A stretch of 32,648 nucleotides of DNA from CALBTQ01 sp036743315. Lineage in GTDB: Bacteria > Lernaellota > Lernaellaia > Lernaellales > Lernaellaceae. Numbering within the stretch: the first letter of the stretch is position 1; each line of letters begins with the position of its first letter. The position numbers and the translations under genes are program-made. Below the pieces are notes generated by a model. The model did not search any database, was not told where the DNA came from, and worked only from the letters and a program-made list of their open reading frames with translations. This document shows positions 14,885-23,770 of the stretch, piece after piece. The stretch lies in contig DAINPV010000005.1 of NCBI GenBank assembly GCA_036743315.1, positions 1 through 32,648 on the forward strand, written 5' to 3'.

Positions 14885-16258
14885 ATGAAACGAAGGATCC
14901 TCATCGTCGACGACGAACCGGATATCCGCGAGACCCTCGGCGGCATTCTCGAGGATGAGGGTTACCGTGTACGGTCTGTCTCCTCCGGCGAGGAAGCGAT
15001 CAAAGCCGTGGGCGTCGAACGGCCCGACCTGGTCATGCTCGACATCTGGATGCCGGGAATGGATGGACTGGATACCTTGAAGAAAATCAAGGTGATGGAC
15101 CCCTCACAGCAGGTCATCATGATCAGCGGCCACGGCAACATCGAAACGGCGGTCAAGGCAACCAAGCTGGGCGCTTATGACTTCATCGAAAAGCCGCTTT
15201 CGCTGCCCGAAACGGTGCTGTCGGTCAACCGCGTCATGGACATGGTCCGCCTCGAAGAGGAAAACCTGCACCTGAAACAGGGCATCGAATCCAAGTTCGA
15301 GATGATCGGCAGCCACCCGCTGATTCAAGGGTTGCGCGAGCAGATCTCCCGCGCCGCGCCCGTCGACAGCTACGTGCTGATCACCGGCGAAAACGGCACC
15401 GGCAAGGAACTGGTCGCGCGGCAGATCCACATGCATTCGCCGCGCAAGAAGAAACCGTTCATCGAGGTCAACTGCGCGGCGATCCCGGAAGAACTGATCG
15501 AATCCGAATTGTTCGGCCACGAAAAGGGTTCGTTCACCGGGGCAACCGAACGCCGCCGGGGCAAATTCGACCTTGCCGACGGCTCGACGATCTTTCTGGA
15601 CGAGATCGCCGACATGAGCCTGAAGACGCAGGCGAAGATACTGCGCGTGCTGCAGGAGAAATCCTTCCAGCGCGTCGGCGGCGCCGATTTGATCCCCGTC
15701 GACGTGCGCGTGATCGCCGCGACGAACAAGAACCTTAAAGACGAATTGGTCAAAGGCAATTTCCGCGAGGATCTGTATTTCCGCCTCAACGTGATTCCGC
15801 TCTATGTGCCGCCGCTACGCGAACGGCGCTCGGACATAGCGTCGTACATCGACTTTTTCGGACGCGCGTTCTGCGCGCGCAGCGGCCTGCCTCCGCGCGA
15901 ATTCACACCCGAGGCGATGGCGCTGTTGAGCGAATACGACTGGCCGGGCAACGTGCGCGAGTTGAAGAACATCGTCGAGCGCCTGGTGATCATGACCCGC
16001 GACGAGCGCATCACACCCGAGGCGGTGCGCGAATCGCTGACTCCGGGTTCGTCGCACGACGAAGAGGCCGACCGCCTGTACGCGATCAACGATTACCGCC
16101 TGGCCCGCATGGCCTTCGAGCGCGAATACCTGCAGCGCAAGCTGGAGGAGAACAAGGGCAACATCACCAAAACCGCCGAGGCGGTGGGGCTGGAGCGTTC
16201 GAACCTGCATCGCAAAATCAAGGCGCTGGACATCGAAATTTCACGGGAGGAAGAATGA
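14885..16258 (+). CDS. ntrX: NtrX/NtrC-family sigma-54-dependent response regulator
   Basis: The 457-residue protein has a receiver domain (residues 1-120) with phosphoacceptor D53 in MLDIWMP and K103. The AAA+ domain (about 140-375) carries Walker A GENGTGKE (168-175), Walker B TIFLDEIAD and the sigma-54 contact loop as GSFTGA (215-220) rather than GAFTGA. A Fis-type helix-turn-helix ends the protein (NITKTAEAVGLERSNLHRK). It pairs with NtrY upstream, although the two genes are separated by an opposite-strand gene. A ribosome-binding site AGGTGGA precedes the ATG by seven bases. The stop overlaps ispG as ATGA. It could activate sigma-54 promoters such as the prepilin promoter at 2455-2470, but that link is inference. 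Confidence 0.92.
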   Translation: MKRRILIVDDEPDIRETLGGILEDEGYRVRSVSSGEEAIKAVGVERPDLVMLDIWMPGMDGLDTLKKIKVMDPSQQVIMISGHGNIETAVKATKLGAYDFIEKPLSLPETVLSVNRVMDMVRLEEENLHLKQGIESKFEMIGSHPLIQGLREQISRAAPVDSYVLITGENGTGKELVARQIHMHSPRKKKPFIEVNCAAIPEELIESELFGHEKGSFTGATERRRGKFDLADGSTIFLDEIADMSLKTQAKILRVLQEKSFQRVGGADLIPVDVRVIAATNKNLKDELVKGNFREDLYFRLNVIPLYVPPLRERRSDIASYIDFFGRAFCARSGLPPREFTPEAMALLSEYDWPGNVRELKNIVERLVIMTRDERITPEAVRESLTPGSSHDEEADRLYAINDYRLARMAFEREYLQRKLEENKGNITKTAEAVGLERSNLHRKIKALDIEISREEE

Positions 16259-17334
16259 TCGCCCGGGAACATACGCGGCGGCTGCTGGTCGGCAACGTGC
16301 CGGTGGGCGGCGGCGCGCCCGTCAGCGTGCAGTCGATGACCAAAACCGACACCCGCGACACGGCCGCGACCATCGCGCAGATCAACGCCTTGCAGGGCGC
16401 GGGCGCGCACATCGTGCGCCTGGCCGTCGTCGACGCCGACGCCGCGCGGGCCCTGCACGAGATCGTCGAACGCACCAGTGTGCCGTTGGTCGCCGACATC
16501 CACTTCGATTACAAGCTTGCCCTGATCGCCGTCGAGGCCGGCGTGGCGATGCTGCGCATCAACCCCGGCAACATCGGCGAACGCGCGCGGGTCGAAGCGG
16601 TGGTCAACGCCTGCGCGGCCAAAAACATTCCCATCCGCATCGGCGTGAACGCGGGCAGCCTGGAAAAACGGTTGCTCGACCAGCACGGCGGCGCGACGGC
16701 CGAAGCGATGGTGCAATCGGCGCTCGGGCATGTGGCCATTCTCGAAGAACTGGGCTTCACGCAGATCAAGGTGAGCCTCAAAGCTTCGGACGTCGAACGC
16801 ACCGTCAAGGCCAATCTCCTGTTCGCCGAGCGGTCCGACATCCCGTTGCACGTGGGCGTCACCGAGGCCGGCGGGCGGTGGGCGGGCACGATCCGCAGCG
16901 CGGCGGGCATCGGCATCATCCTGGGCCACGGCATCGGCGACACCATCCGCGTCAGCCTGACCGGCGATCCGGTCGAGGAAGTGCGCGTCGGCTGGGAGTT
17001 GCTCAAAGCCCTCGGTCTGCGGCAGCGGGGCATCACCATCACCTCCTGCCCCAACTGCGGGCGGCTGGAATGCCCGACCGAGGATGTGATCGCCGAAATC
17101 GAAAAATCCTTCGGCGATCTGGACGAACCGTGGCACATTGCGGTAATGGGTTGCAGCGTCAACGGCCCCGGCGAAAGCCGGCAAGCCGATTTGGGCGTCA
17201 TCGCCGGGAAGAAGGGCTACCTTCTGTACAAGGGCGGAACGTACTGGAAAACAGTGGAACGCGCGCAGGTCGTCGCCGGCGTGAAGGAAGCGCTGGCGCT
17301 GTTGCGCGCCGAACGTAAAGAACAAGGAGCGTAA
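16255..17334 (+). CDS. ispG: 4-hydroxy-3-methylbut-2-enyl diphosphate synthase
   Basis: IspG (GcpE) converts methylerythritol cyclodiphosphate into HMBPP in the non-mevalonate isoprenoid pathway, using a [4Fe-4S] cluster. The 359-residue length fits the short bacterial form. The N-terminal TIM barrel begins with VGGGAPVSVQSMTKTDT and contains INPGNIGE. Cluster cysteines are C265 and C268 in SCPNCGRLEC and C300 in GCSVNGPGES, with the conserved NGPGE. The start overlaps the ntrX stop by 4 bases, so ispG is translated from the same message. Its presence implies this organism uses the MEP pathway. Confidence 0.96.
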   Translation: MIAREHTRRLLVGNVPVGGGAPVSVQSMTKTDTRDTAATIAQINALQGAGAHIVRLAVVDADAARALHEIVERTSVPLVADIHFDYKLALIAVEAGVAMLRINPGNIGERARVEAVVNACAAKNIPIRIGVNAGSLEKRLLDQHGGATAEAMVQSALGHVAILEELGFTQIKVSLKASDVERTVKANLLFAERSDIPLHVGVTEAGGRWAGTIRSAAGIGIILGHGIGDTIRVSLTGDPVEEVRVGWELLKALGLRQRGITITSCPNCGRLECPTEDVIAEIEKSFGDLDEPWHIAVMGCSVNGPGESRQADLGVIAGKKGYLLYKGGTYWKTVERAQVVAGVKEALALLRAERKEQGA

Positions 17335-17335
17335 C

Positions 17336-19054
17336 GTGCGGTTTTCGAAATTTTTTGCCCCGACGATCAAGGAAACTCCCTCCGATGCGGAGGTGCTCAG
17401 CCATCAGTTGATGTTGCGCGCCGGGATGATCCGCAAACTGGCCGCCGGCATCTACGACTACCTGCCGCTGGGCTTGCGCGTGCTGCGCAACGTCGAGCGG
17501 ATCGTGCGCGAGGAAATGAACCGCGCCGGCGCGCAGGAAGTGCTGCTGCCCTTCGTGCAGCCGGCCGAGTTGTGGATGGAATCCAACCGCTGGCAGTTTT
17601 ACGGACCGGAATTGCTGCGCCTGCGCGACCGGCACGCGCGCGAATTCTGCCTGGGACCGACGGCCGAAGAGGTGATTACCGACCTGGTGCGACGCGACGT
17701 CCGCTCCTACCGTGAGTTGCCGTTGAACCTCTATCAGATTCAGACCAAGTTTCGCGACGAAGTGCGGCCCCGCTTCGGTTTGATGCGCGGGCGCGAATTC
17801 GTCATGAAGGACGCCTACAGCTTCGACGTGGACGACGAGGGCGCGAACAAAAGCTACGAGGCGATGCGGCAAGCGTACCACCGCATCTTCGCGCGTTGCG
17901 GGTTGAAGTTCCGCGAGGTCGAGGCCGACAGCGGCAACATCGGCGGCAGCTTCAGCGCCGAGTTCATGGTCCTGGCCGAAACCGGCGAGGACGCCATCGT
18001 ATATTGCGACCAATGCAGTTACGCCGCCAACACCGAAAAAGCCGAACTGCCCGTCGTGCCCGAGACGCCCTTCACCGGCGCGCCGGCGGAAACGAAAAAA
18101 GTCGCCACGCCCAACCAGCGGACGATCGAGGAAGTCTCCGCGTTCCTGGGCGTGCGGCCGAGCGACCTGATCAAAACGCTGGTCTTCATCGCCGACGGCA
18201 AGCCCGTCGTGGCGGTGGTGCGCGGCGATCATGAAATCAACCCGATCAAACTCCAGCGACTGCTCAAGGCCGACGCACTCGAACTGGCCGATCCCGACAC
18301 GATCGTCAAGGTCACCGGCGCGCCGGTCGGTTTCGCCGGACCGCAGGGTTTGCAAGTGGAGCACCTCATCGCCGACTACAGCCTGCGCGGCTGCGGCAAC
18401 ATGGTCACCGGCGGCAACGAAGTCGACATGCACGTGACCGGCGTCAACCTCGGCCGCGACTGGCAGCCGACCCACTGGGCCGACATCCGCACCGCCTTGG
18501 CCGGCGACGCATGCCCGCGCTGCGGCGGCACCTATCAAATTCAGCGCGGCATCGAAGTCGGCCACATCTTCAAACTCGGCACCAAGTACTCCAAGACGAT
18601 GCGCGCGACCTTCCTCGACGAGGCGGGGCGGGAACAAGAGATGATCATGGGCTGCTACGGCATCGGCATCGGCCGTACCGCCGCCGCCGCGATCGAGCAG
18701 AACCACGATGACGACGGCATCATCTGGCCGTTGCCGCTCGCGCCGTTCCCCGTCGAGATCGTGCCGATCGGCAAGACCGACGGCGAGGAATTCGCCGCCG
18801 CGCTGAAGCTGCACGACGAACTGCTCGCCCTGGGCGTCGACGTGCTGCTGGATGATCGCGACGAACGCCCGGGCGTGAAATTCAAAGACGCCGACCTGAT
18901 CGGCATTCCGTTGCGCGTGACCGTCGGCAAGAAGGCGCTGGCCGACCACGCGGTCGAGCTCAAGGTGCGCGGCGAAAAGGACTTCGCCCTGGTGCCGCTG
19001 ACCGAGATCGTCGGCAAACTCAAGGGACTGATCGACGAGGCGCGTCATGGCTGA
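17336..19054 (+). CDS. proS: Prolyl-tRNA synthetase (bacterial type with editing insert)
   Basis: The 572-residue length and motifs match the bacterial ProS that carries an inserted editing domain. Class II core motifs include LPLGLRVLRNVERIVREEM, TAEEVITDLV, QTKFRDEVRPRFGLMRGREFVMKD and, after the insert (about residues 225-385, with the KTLVF segment), GCYGIGIGRT. The anticodon-binding domain is at the C-terminus (about 470-572). The start is GTG at 17336, seven bases after AAGGAG; ispG ends one base earlier. It attaches proline to tRNA-Pro and hydrolyses Ala-tRNA-Pro. The stop overlaps pyrF by 8 bases. Confidence 0.96.
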   Translation: MRFSKFFAPTIKETPSDAEVLSHQLMLRAGMIRKLAAGIYDYLPLGLRVLRNVERIVREEMNRAGAQEVLLPFVQPAELWMESNRWQFYGPELLRLRDRHAREFCLGPTAEEVITDLVRRDVRSYRELPLNLYQIQTKFRDEVRPRFGLMRGREFVMKDAYSFDVDDEGANKSYEAMRQAYHRIFARCGLKFREVEADSGNIGGSFSAEFMVLAETGEDAIVYCDQCSYAANTEKAELPVVPETPFTGAPAETKKVATPNQRTIEEVSAFLGVRPSDLIKTLVFIADGKPVVAVVRGDHEINPIKLQRLLKADALELADPDTIVKVTGAPVGFAGPQGLQVEHLIADYSLRGCGNMVTGGNEVDMHVTGVNLGRDWQPTHWADIRTALAGDACPRCGGTYQIQRGIEVGHIFKLGTKYSKTMRATFLDEAGREQEMIMGCYGIGIGRTAAAAIEQNHDDDGIIWPLPLAPFPVEIVPIGKTDGEEFAAALKLHDELLALGVDVLLDDRDERPGVKFKDADLIGIPLRVTVGKKALADHAVELKVRGEKDFALVPLTEIVGKLKGLIDEARHG

Positions 19055-19760
19055 AGCGCGCGATAAAATCGTGGTCGCGCTGGATGTCGATTCGCTCGCC
19101 AAGGCGCGCGCGCTCGCCGAACGGCTGACCGGGCACGTCGGGGCGTTCAAGATCGGCAAGGAGCTGTTTACCGCCGTCGGCCCCACCGTGATCGAGGCGG
19201 TCACGCAACACGGCGGCCGCGTTTTTCTGGACCTGAAATTTCACGACATCCCCAACACGGTCGCCGGCGCGGTGCGCTCCGCGATGCGCCACGGCGTGTG
19301 GATGCTCAACGTGCACGCCTCCGGCGGCGCGGCGATGTGCCGGGCGGCGGCGGAGGCGGCGCGGGGCGCGGCCCAAAAACCGTTGGTGATCGGCGTGACC
19401 GTCCTGACCAGTCTCAACGACGACGACCTGGGCGACATCGGCCTGACCGGTCCGGCGGACGCGGCCGCGGTGCGCCTGGCCAAACTGGCGCAAGCCAACG
19501 GCCTGGACGGCGTGGTCGCCAGCGCGAAGGAAGTCAAGGCGATCAAGCGGGCCTGCGGCGACGAGTTCGTCGTGGTCACCCCCGGCATCCGCCCGGCGGG
19601 CGGCGCGGCGGGCGATCAAAAGCGCGTGGTCACCCCCGCGATGGCCGTCGCCGACGGCGCGGACTACCTGGTCATCGGCCGGCCGATCACCGGCGCGGAC
19701 GATCCGGCCGCGGCCGCCGACGCCATCGCCGCGGAAATCGCCGCGGCCCTGGAAGGATAG
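19047..19760 (+). CDS. pyrF: Orotidine 5'-phosphate decarboxylase
   Basis: PyrF catalyses the last step of UMP synthesis, OMP to UMP. The 237-residue protein begins KIVVALDVDS and carries the catalytic DLKFHDIPNT (D62, K64, D67), NVHASGG, the VVTPGIRPAGG loop and VIGRPIT, all hallmarks of the short bacterial class. It overlaps proS by 8 bases and ends 6 bases before the glutamine amidotransferase gene, indicating one transcript. No other pyrimidine gene is in the window. Confidence 0.96.
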   Translation: MAEARDKIVVALDVDSLAKARALAERLTGHVGAFKIGKELFTAVGPTVIEAVTQHGGRVFLDLKFHDIPNTVAGAVRSAMRHGVWMLNVHASGGAAMCRAAAEAARGAAQKPLVIGVTVLTSLNDDDLGDIGLTGPADAAAVRLAKLAQANGLDGVVASAKEVKAIKRACGDEFVVVTPGIRPAGGAAGDQKRVVTPAMAVADGADYLVIGRPITGADDPAAAADAIAAEIAAALEG

Positions 19761-19766
19761 CGCGCG

Positions 19767-20453
19767 GTGCAAACACTGTTGCTGGACAACTCCCTGGATC
19801 ATCGCCTGCTCGACGAGGGAACGCTCACCAAACGCTTTCTCGCCGAACCGCCGCGCATTTGCCGCGCGCCGAGCGAACCGCTGCCGCCGCTGGATTCTTT
19901 CACGCACCTGATCCTCACCGGCTCGGAGGCTTCGATCGTCGACCACGACGACTGGATCCTGCGCCAAATGGATTTCGTACGCGCCGCCGTCGACGCGGGC
20001 AAGCCGGTGCTGGGCATTTGCTTCGGGCACCAACTGCTCGCCCGCGCGCTGTTCGGCGACAATTGCGTGCGCCACGCCGCCGCGCCCGAGTTCGGCTGGC
20101 ATCCGGTGCGCCTGACGACGACCGACCCCCTGTTCGCCGGGTTGCCGCCGACGATCGACGCCTATTGCTCGCACTTCGACGAGGTGTGCCGTCTGCCGCC
20201 GCAGGCCGAGGTGCTGGCGACCGGCGACATCTGCGCGGTGCAGGCCATGCGGTTGCGCGACAAGCCGGTGTGGGGTCTGCAATTTCATCCGGAGATCGGC
20301 GCCTATGCGGGCCTGTTGTTGTTTGCGGTGGTCGCGAAGATAAAGAAAACGGCGGAAATCAACCTGCTCGACGCCTGGCGCAACGCGCAACGACCCGTGT
20401 TCGCACGCCAGATCTTTGCCAATTTTCGGGAGGCGCCATGCCGATCGAAATGA
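19767..20453 (+). CDS. Stand-alone class I glutamine amidotransferase
   Basis: The 228-residue protein has a class I glutamine amidotransferase fold, with C85 in the nucleophile elbow GICFGHQLLA, H174 and E176 in LQFHPEIG. Such domains release ammonia from glutamine for a partner synthetase, or hydrolyse gamma-glutamyl compounds when alone. No synthetase domain or partner is attached, and it sits between pyrF and trmJ. The start is GTG at 19767, with AAGGA about 11 bases upstream, so the start is not strongly fixed. The end overlaps trmJ by 16 bases. The substrate is unknown. Confidence 0.88.
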   Translation: MQTLLLDNSLDHRLLDEGTLTKRFLAEPPRICRAPSEPLPPLDSFTHLILTGSEASIVDHDDWILRQMDFVRAAVDAGKPVLGICFGHQLLARALFGDNCVRHAAAPEFGWHPVRLTTTDPLFAGLPPTIDAYCSHFDEVCRLPPQAEVLATGDICAVQAMRLRDKPVWGLQFHPEIGAYAGLLLFAVVAKIKKTAEINLLDAWRNAQRPVFARQIFANFREAPCRSK

Positions 20454-21238
20454 AACACCCTCCCGTGCTCGACAACGTCAGCGTAGTGTTGGTGCGCCCG
20501 GCCGGCGACGGCAACCTCGGTCAGGTCGCGCGGGCGATGAAAAATTTCGGTCTGAGCCGATTGCGGCTGGTCAATCCATGCGACTTCGACACCGACTTGT
20601 GCCGGCAAATGGCCACCAACTCCTACGACATTCTGGAGCGCGCGCAGATCTTCACCGATCTGCCGACGGCGCTGGCCGATTTTTCCTACGTGGTGGGCAC
20701 CAGCCGGCGTTTGGGCAAGAATCGCGAACGCTTCGGCACTTCCGCCGCGCTGCCGGGCTGGCTGCTGCCCAAACTGACCGGCGGGGCGCAGGCGGCGTTG
20801 CTGTTCGGCAACGAGGTGAGCGGCTTGGACAACGCCGAGTTGGACTTGTGTCAGTTTCTGGTGGAAATCGAAACCGATCCGGCGCATAAAAGTTTAAACC
20901 TTGCGCAAGCCGTGCTCGTGTTCGCCTACGAATTGTTCAAGGCGGCGGCGCAGGCGCCGACGGAAATCGACAAAATTCACCCGGCCCGGCACGACAAGCT
21001 GGAGCGGATGTTCAAGCAGATGCGCGCGATGTATTTGGAAATCGGCTTTCTCGCACCGGAGAATCCGGAGCACATCATGCGCGCGCTGCGGCGCCTGTAC
21101 GGCCGCGCGCAGATCAGCGAACGGGAGGTGAGCATCCTGCGCGGCATTCTTTCGGATATGGATTGGTATTTGAACCACGTCAGCGAAAAGGGGGAGCGCG
21201 ATGGCTACCGCGAAGTGGTTGGGGACGGCGAGTCTTGA
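20438..21238 (+). CDS. trmJ: TrmJ-like tRNA 2'-O-methyltransferase (SPOUT family)
   Basis: The 266-residue protein has SPOUT features: NVSVVLVRPAGDGNLGQVARAMKNFG near the N-terminus begins as in TrmJ, then FGNEVSGLDNAEL and SLNLAQAV form the trefoil-knot SAM-binding motifs. TrmJ methylates the 2'-OH of nucleotide 32 in several tRNAs. A strong GGGAGG lies five bases before the ATG at 20438, which fixes the start; the frame stays open far upstream but that part is a shadow of pyrF and the amidotransferase. The C-terminal helical extension (about 170-266) is typical of TrmJ. The 3' end overlaps the next gene by 38 bases. Confidence 0.9.
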   Translation: MPIEMKHPPVLDNVSVVLVRPAGDGNLGQVARAMKNFGLSRLRLVNPCDFDTDLCRQMATNSYDILERAQIFTDLPTALADFSYVVGTSRRLGKNRERFGTSAALPGWLLPKLTGGAQAALLFGNEVSGLDNAELDLCQFLVEIETDPAHKSLNLAQAVLVFAYELFKAAAQAPTEIDKIHPARHDKLERMFKQMRAMYLEIGFLAPENPEHIMRALRRLYGRAQISEREVSILRGILSDMDWYLNHVSEKGERDGYREVVGDGES

Positions 21239-22013
21239 GCTGGAGCACAACGGGCAGATCCTGTTGATCGATCCGCACATCAGCCGACCGAACAAATGGC
21301 AGACGTTCACCGCTCCTCTCGCGCCGCACAAGGAGAAAATCGACCGATACCTCGCCGGTCTCGATGGCGAAGTCGTCGGAATCATCGTCACCCACGCTCA
21401 CTCGGATCACCTCAGCGACGTGCCCTACCTGGCGCAAAAGCTCGGCGTACCGGTCTGGGGGAACGAGAGCGTCGATACCACGCTCAAGGCCTACGGCCTG
21501 CCGCCCTGCCCGGAAGTGCTGGCGCACGGCAACCGTTTAGCGATCGGTCCGTTCACCGTCGAAGCGGTGAAAACCCGACACGGCCGCGTCGCGTTGGGCA
21601 AGGTCCCCTTCCCCGGTACAATTTCGCCGGAGGCGGAGGCGCCGTTCCGGGTTTGGCAGTTCAAACACGGCGATCCGCCGTTGCTGGCGTTCATCACCGC
21701 CGGCGGCCAGACGATCTTGCACATGGGCACGGCGAACATGATCGACAATCTGTTGCCGCATCGCCGCGTCAGTTCGGCCTGGCTGTGCGCTTCTGGCTAT
21801 CAGTACACGCCGGAATTCGCCAAGCGCATCATGCATAAAATCAAGCCGAAAACGGTGCTGCCTTTTCACTTCGAGGATTTCTCACTGCCGTTGAGCGAAA
21901 CCACGCGCCTGATTCCCGGCGCCGATCCGCACACGTTCGGCAGCAAGATCCTGGCCGCGGCGCCCGGCGTGGAAATCCGCATTCCCAAGCCGTACGAAAA
22001 AATTCCTTTTTAG
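21201..22013 (+). CDS. MBL-fold metallohydrolase
   Basis: The 270-residue protein carries the metallo-beta-lactamase signature THAHSDHL (H65, H67, D69, H70), preceded by the expected beta strands and LLIDPHIS. A later LPFHFEDF could provide the terminal His. The usual motif-4 Gly-Asp is not obvious: the matching place reads LHMGTAN, so the site may bind metal differently. Resemblance to UlaG-like hydrolases is possible. GGGGAG lies before the ATG at 21201, within the trmJ coding region, so the 38-base overlap appears real. The substrate is unknown. Confidence 0.85.
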   Translation: MATAKWLGTASLELEHNGQILLIDPHISRPNKWQTFTAPLAPHKEKIDRYLAGLDGEVVGIIVTHAHSDHLSDVPYLAQKLGVPVWGNESVDTTLKAYGLPPCPEVLAHGNRLAIGPFTVEAVKTRHGRVALGKVPFPGTISPEAEAPFRVWQFKHGDPPLLAFITAGGQTILHMGTANMIDNLLPHRRVSSAWLCASGYQYTPEFAKRIMHKIKPKTVLPFHFEDFSLPLSETTRLIPGADPHTFGSKILAAAPGVEIRIPKPYEKIPF

Positions 22014-22021
22014 AGGCGAAA

Positions 22022-23701
22022 ATGTTTCGCAGCTTGTCGATTCGTTCACGCATTTTGCTCGGCTCGCTGCTGATCGCCGTCACGCCGTTGCTGATCATGT
22101 ATTTTTATCAAGCCAAGATGCTCGAATCGACCGGCTTTCTGATCATCAAGGACGCGGGCGATTACGCGCATCGTAAAACGCGGCTGGTGGAAAGCACCGT
22201 CCGCGCGGACGTCGATGAGGTGTTGCATAACAACGCACACATGGCCGGACGCTCCTTCGCGCATTTTCATGCCGGCAGCAACGGCGACGGTCAAGCCGCG
22301 CTCGACAGCCTGTTGCCGATCCTCGCTGACGAAGCCAACCAAGCGTATGTTTTCGACGAACAAGGCCGGTTGCTTCATCGCTTGAACGACCAACAGTTGC
22401 CCGAATACCTGCAATCATACACGGACATCGTCACCGCCCTGCGCGCCGCGGATTTCCTGATCGCCGAGGAAACACTATCGCCGACCAAAATGAAACTGGT
22501 GCTCGCCTCCAGCTCCCTGGCTGATTTTTCGTGGTTGAAAGCGGCCCATCATTTCCGCGACGATTTCACCAACGACGTGCGCGCCAAGCTGAACCAGACC
22601 AACTACCTGATGGCGATGTCAGCGGCCATGCTGCTGCTGATGCTGACGTTGGTGGCTTTTTTCCTTTCGCAACGGCTGGCCGGTTCGCTCACCAAGCCCA
22701 TTCAGCAACTGATCGAGGCCGTCGATAAATTCGACGGCATCCACCCGGTGAAAATCATTGCCGAGCGCCGCGATACAATCGGCATTCTGACCGAGAGTTT
22801 CGCCGCGATGACCCAAAAGCTCGCGCTGATGCGCCAGGAGTTGGCCGCCAAACAGGAGTCGCTGGAAAAGGCCGATATCGAACTGATGCAGCTCAACCTC
22901 AACCTCGAGCGCCGCATTGAAGAGCGCACCAAGAATCTCAAGGACGCGTTGGGGCGTCTACGCGAACTGGATAAAAACAAGGATGACTTTCTCGGGCTGA
23001 TCAGCCACGAATTGAAAACCCCGCTGACCAGCATCAGCGCCAGCGCCGAAGGCTTGCTCAGCGAGGATTTGAATCTCTCCGAAGAAGGCCGACGACAGTT
23101 TTTGAGCATCATCCGCGACGAGGCCGATCGCTTGGGCCGCCTGATCAACGATCTGCTGGACATGACCCGCCTGGAAGCCAACCGCATGCCGATCAACAAC
23201 AAGTCGGTCGACCTGGCCGAGTTGGTCGCGCACAACGCTTATGCCCATCGCGCGGCGATCGAGCGCAAGGGGTTGAAACTGGTCGTCGAGATTGCCGAGG
23301 ATCCGATGCTGCACAACGTGCTGCTGGATCCCGACCGCATGACGCAGGTGATGACCAATATGATTTCCAATGCCATCAAATTCACCGAGCGCGGCCGTAT
23401 CACGGTTCGTCTGGAACAGGCGTCGATCATCGATAAACAATTTGTGCGCCTGACCGTCGCCGACACCGGCATCGGCATTCGCCCGGAAGATGCGCCGAAA
23501 GTCTTCGACCGCTTCCAACAGATCGAACGTTTCGACATGCATCACGAAGGGTGGGGCCTGGGCTTGCCGATCAGCAAAATGCTCGTCGAGCGCATGGGTG
23601 GGGAAATCCGTTTCGCCTCCAAACCCAAGCACGGCACCGCCTTCACCGTGACGCTGCCCCTGGCCGGGCCGGAGGACGACGCGGATCAGCCGGCATCCTG
23701 A
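22022..23701 (+). CDS. Orphan membrane sensor histidine kinase
   Basis: The 559-residue protein has a membrane segment at about 10-28, a periplasmic sensing domain (about 30-195), a second segment (about 200-222), HAMP (about 223-275), a coiled coil, HisKA with His329 in GLISHELKTPLTS and HATPase motifs (MISNAIKFT, DTGIGIRPED). The G2 box reads GWGLGLPIS where GTGLGL is usual. No response regulator is adjacent except NtrX, 5.8 kb upstream in the same run of genes, so its partner is unknown. AGAGG precedes the ATG at a normal distance. It is followed by a 69-base gap and the zinc-finger gene. Confidence 0.9.
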   Translation: MFRSLSIRSRILLGSLLIAVTPLLIMYFYQAKMLESTGFLIIKDAGDYAHRKTRLVESTVRADVDEVLHNNAHMAGRSFAHFHAGSNGDGQAALDSLLPILADEANQAYVFDEQGRLLHRLNDQQLPEYLQSYTDIVTALRAADFLIAEETLSPTKMKLVLASSSLADFSWLKAAHHFRDDFTNDVRAKLNQTNYLMAMSAAMLLLMLTLVAFFLSQRLAGSLTKPIQQLIEAVDKFDGIHPVKIIAERRDTIGILTESFAAMTQKLALMRQELAAKQESLEKADIELMQLNLNLERRIEERTKNLKDALGRLRELDKNKDDFLGLISHELKTPLTSISASAEGLLSEDLNLSEEGRRQFLSIIRDEADRLGRLINDLLDMTRLEANRMPINNKSVDLAELVAHNAYAHRAAIERKGLKLVVEIAEDPMLHNVLLDPDRMTQVMTNMISNAIKFTERGRITVRLEQASIIDKQFVRLTVADTGIGIRPEDAPKVFDRFQQIERFDMHHEGWGLGLPISKMLVERMGGEIRFASKPKHGTAFTVTLPLAGPEDDADQPAS

Positions 23702-23713
23702 GCGGGCCGGCGT

Positions 23714-23740
23714 TTGACAGACGATGGTTCTCCATGTCAA
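23714..23740. repeat. Inverted repeat TTGACA-N15-TGTCAA
   Basis: A perfect 6-base inverted repeat with a 15-base spacer lies in the short gap after the orphan kinase. The left arm equals a consensus -35 box, but 17 bases later there is no convincing -10, so a promoter is doubtful. It may be an operator or an RNA hairpin ahead of the zinc-finger gene. Confidence 0.3.
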
Positions 23741-23770
23741 TAAAAAAAGATCGGCAACATTGAGGAACGC

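Noticed and set aside
19298..20437. Long upstream extension of the trmJ frame
   Set aside because: The sequence is Arg/Gly-rich and covers pyrF and the amidotransferase in another frame; GGGAGG fixes the trmJ start at 20438.
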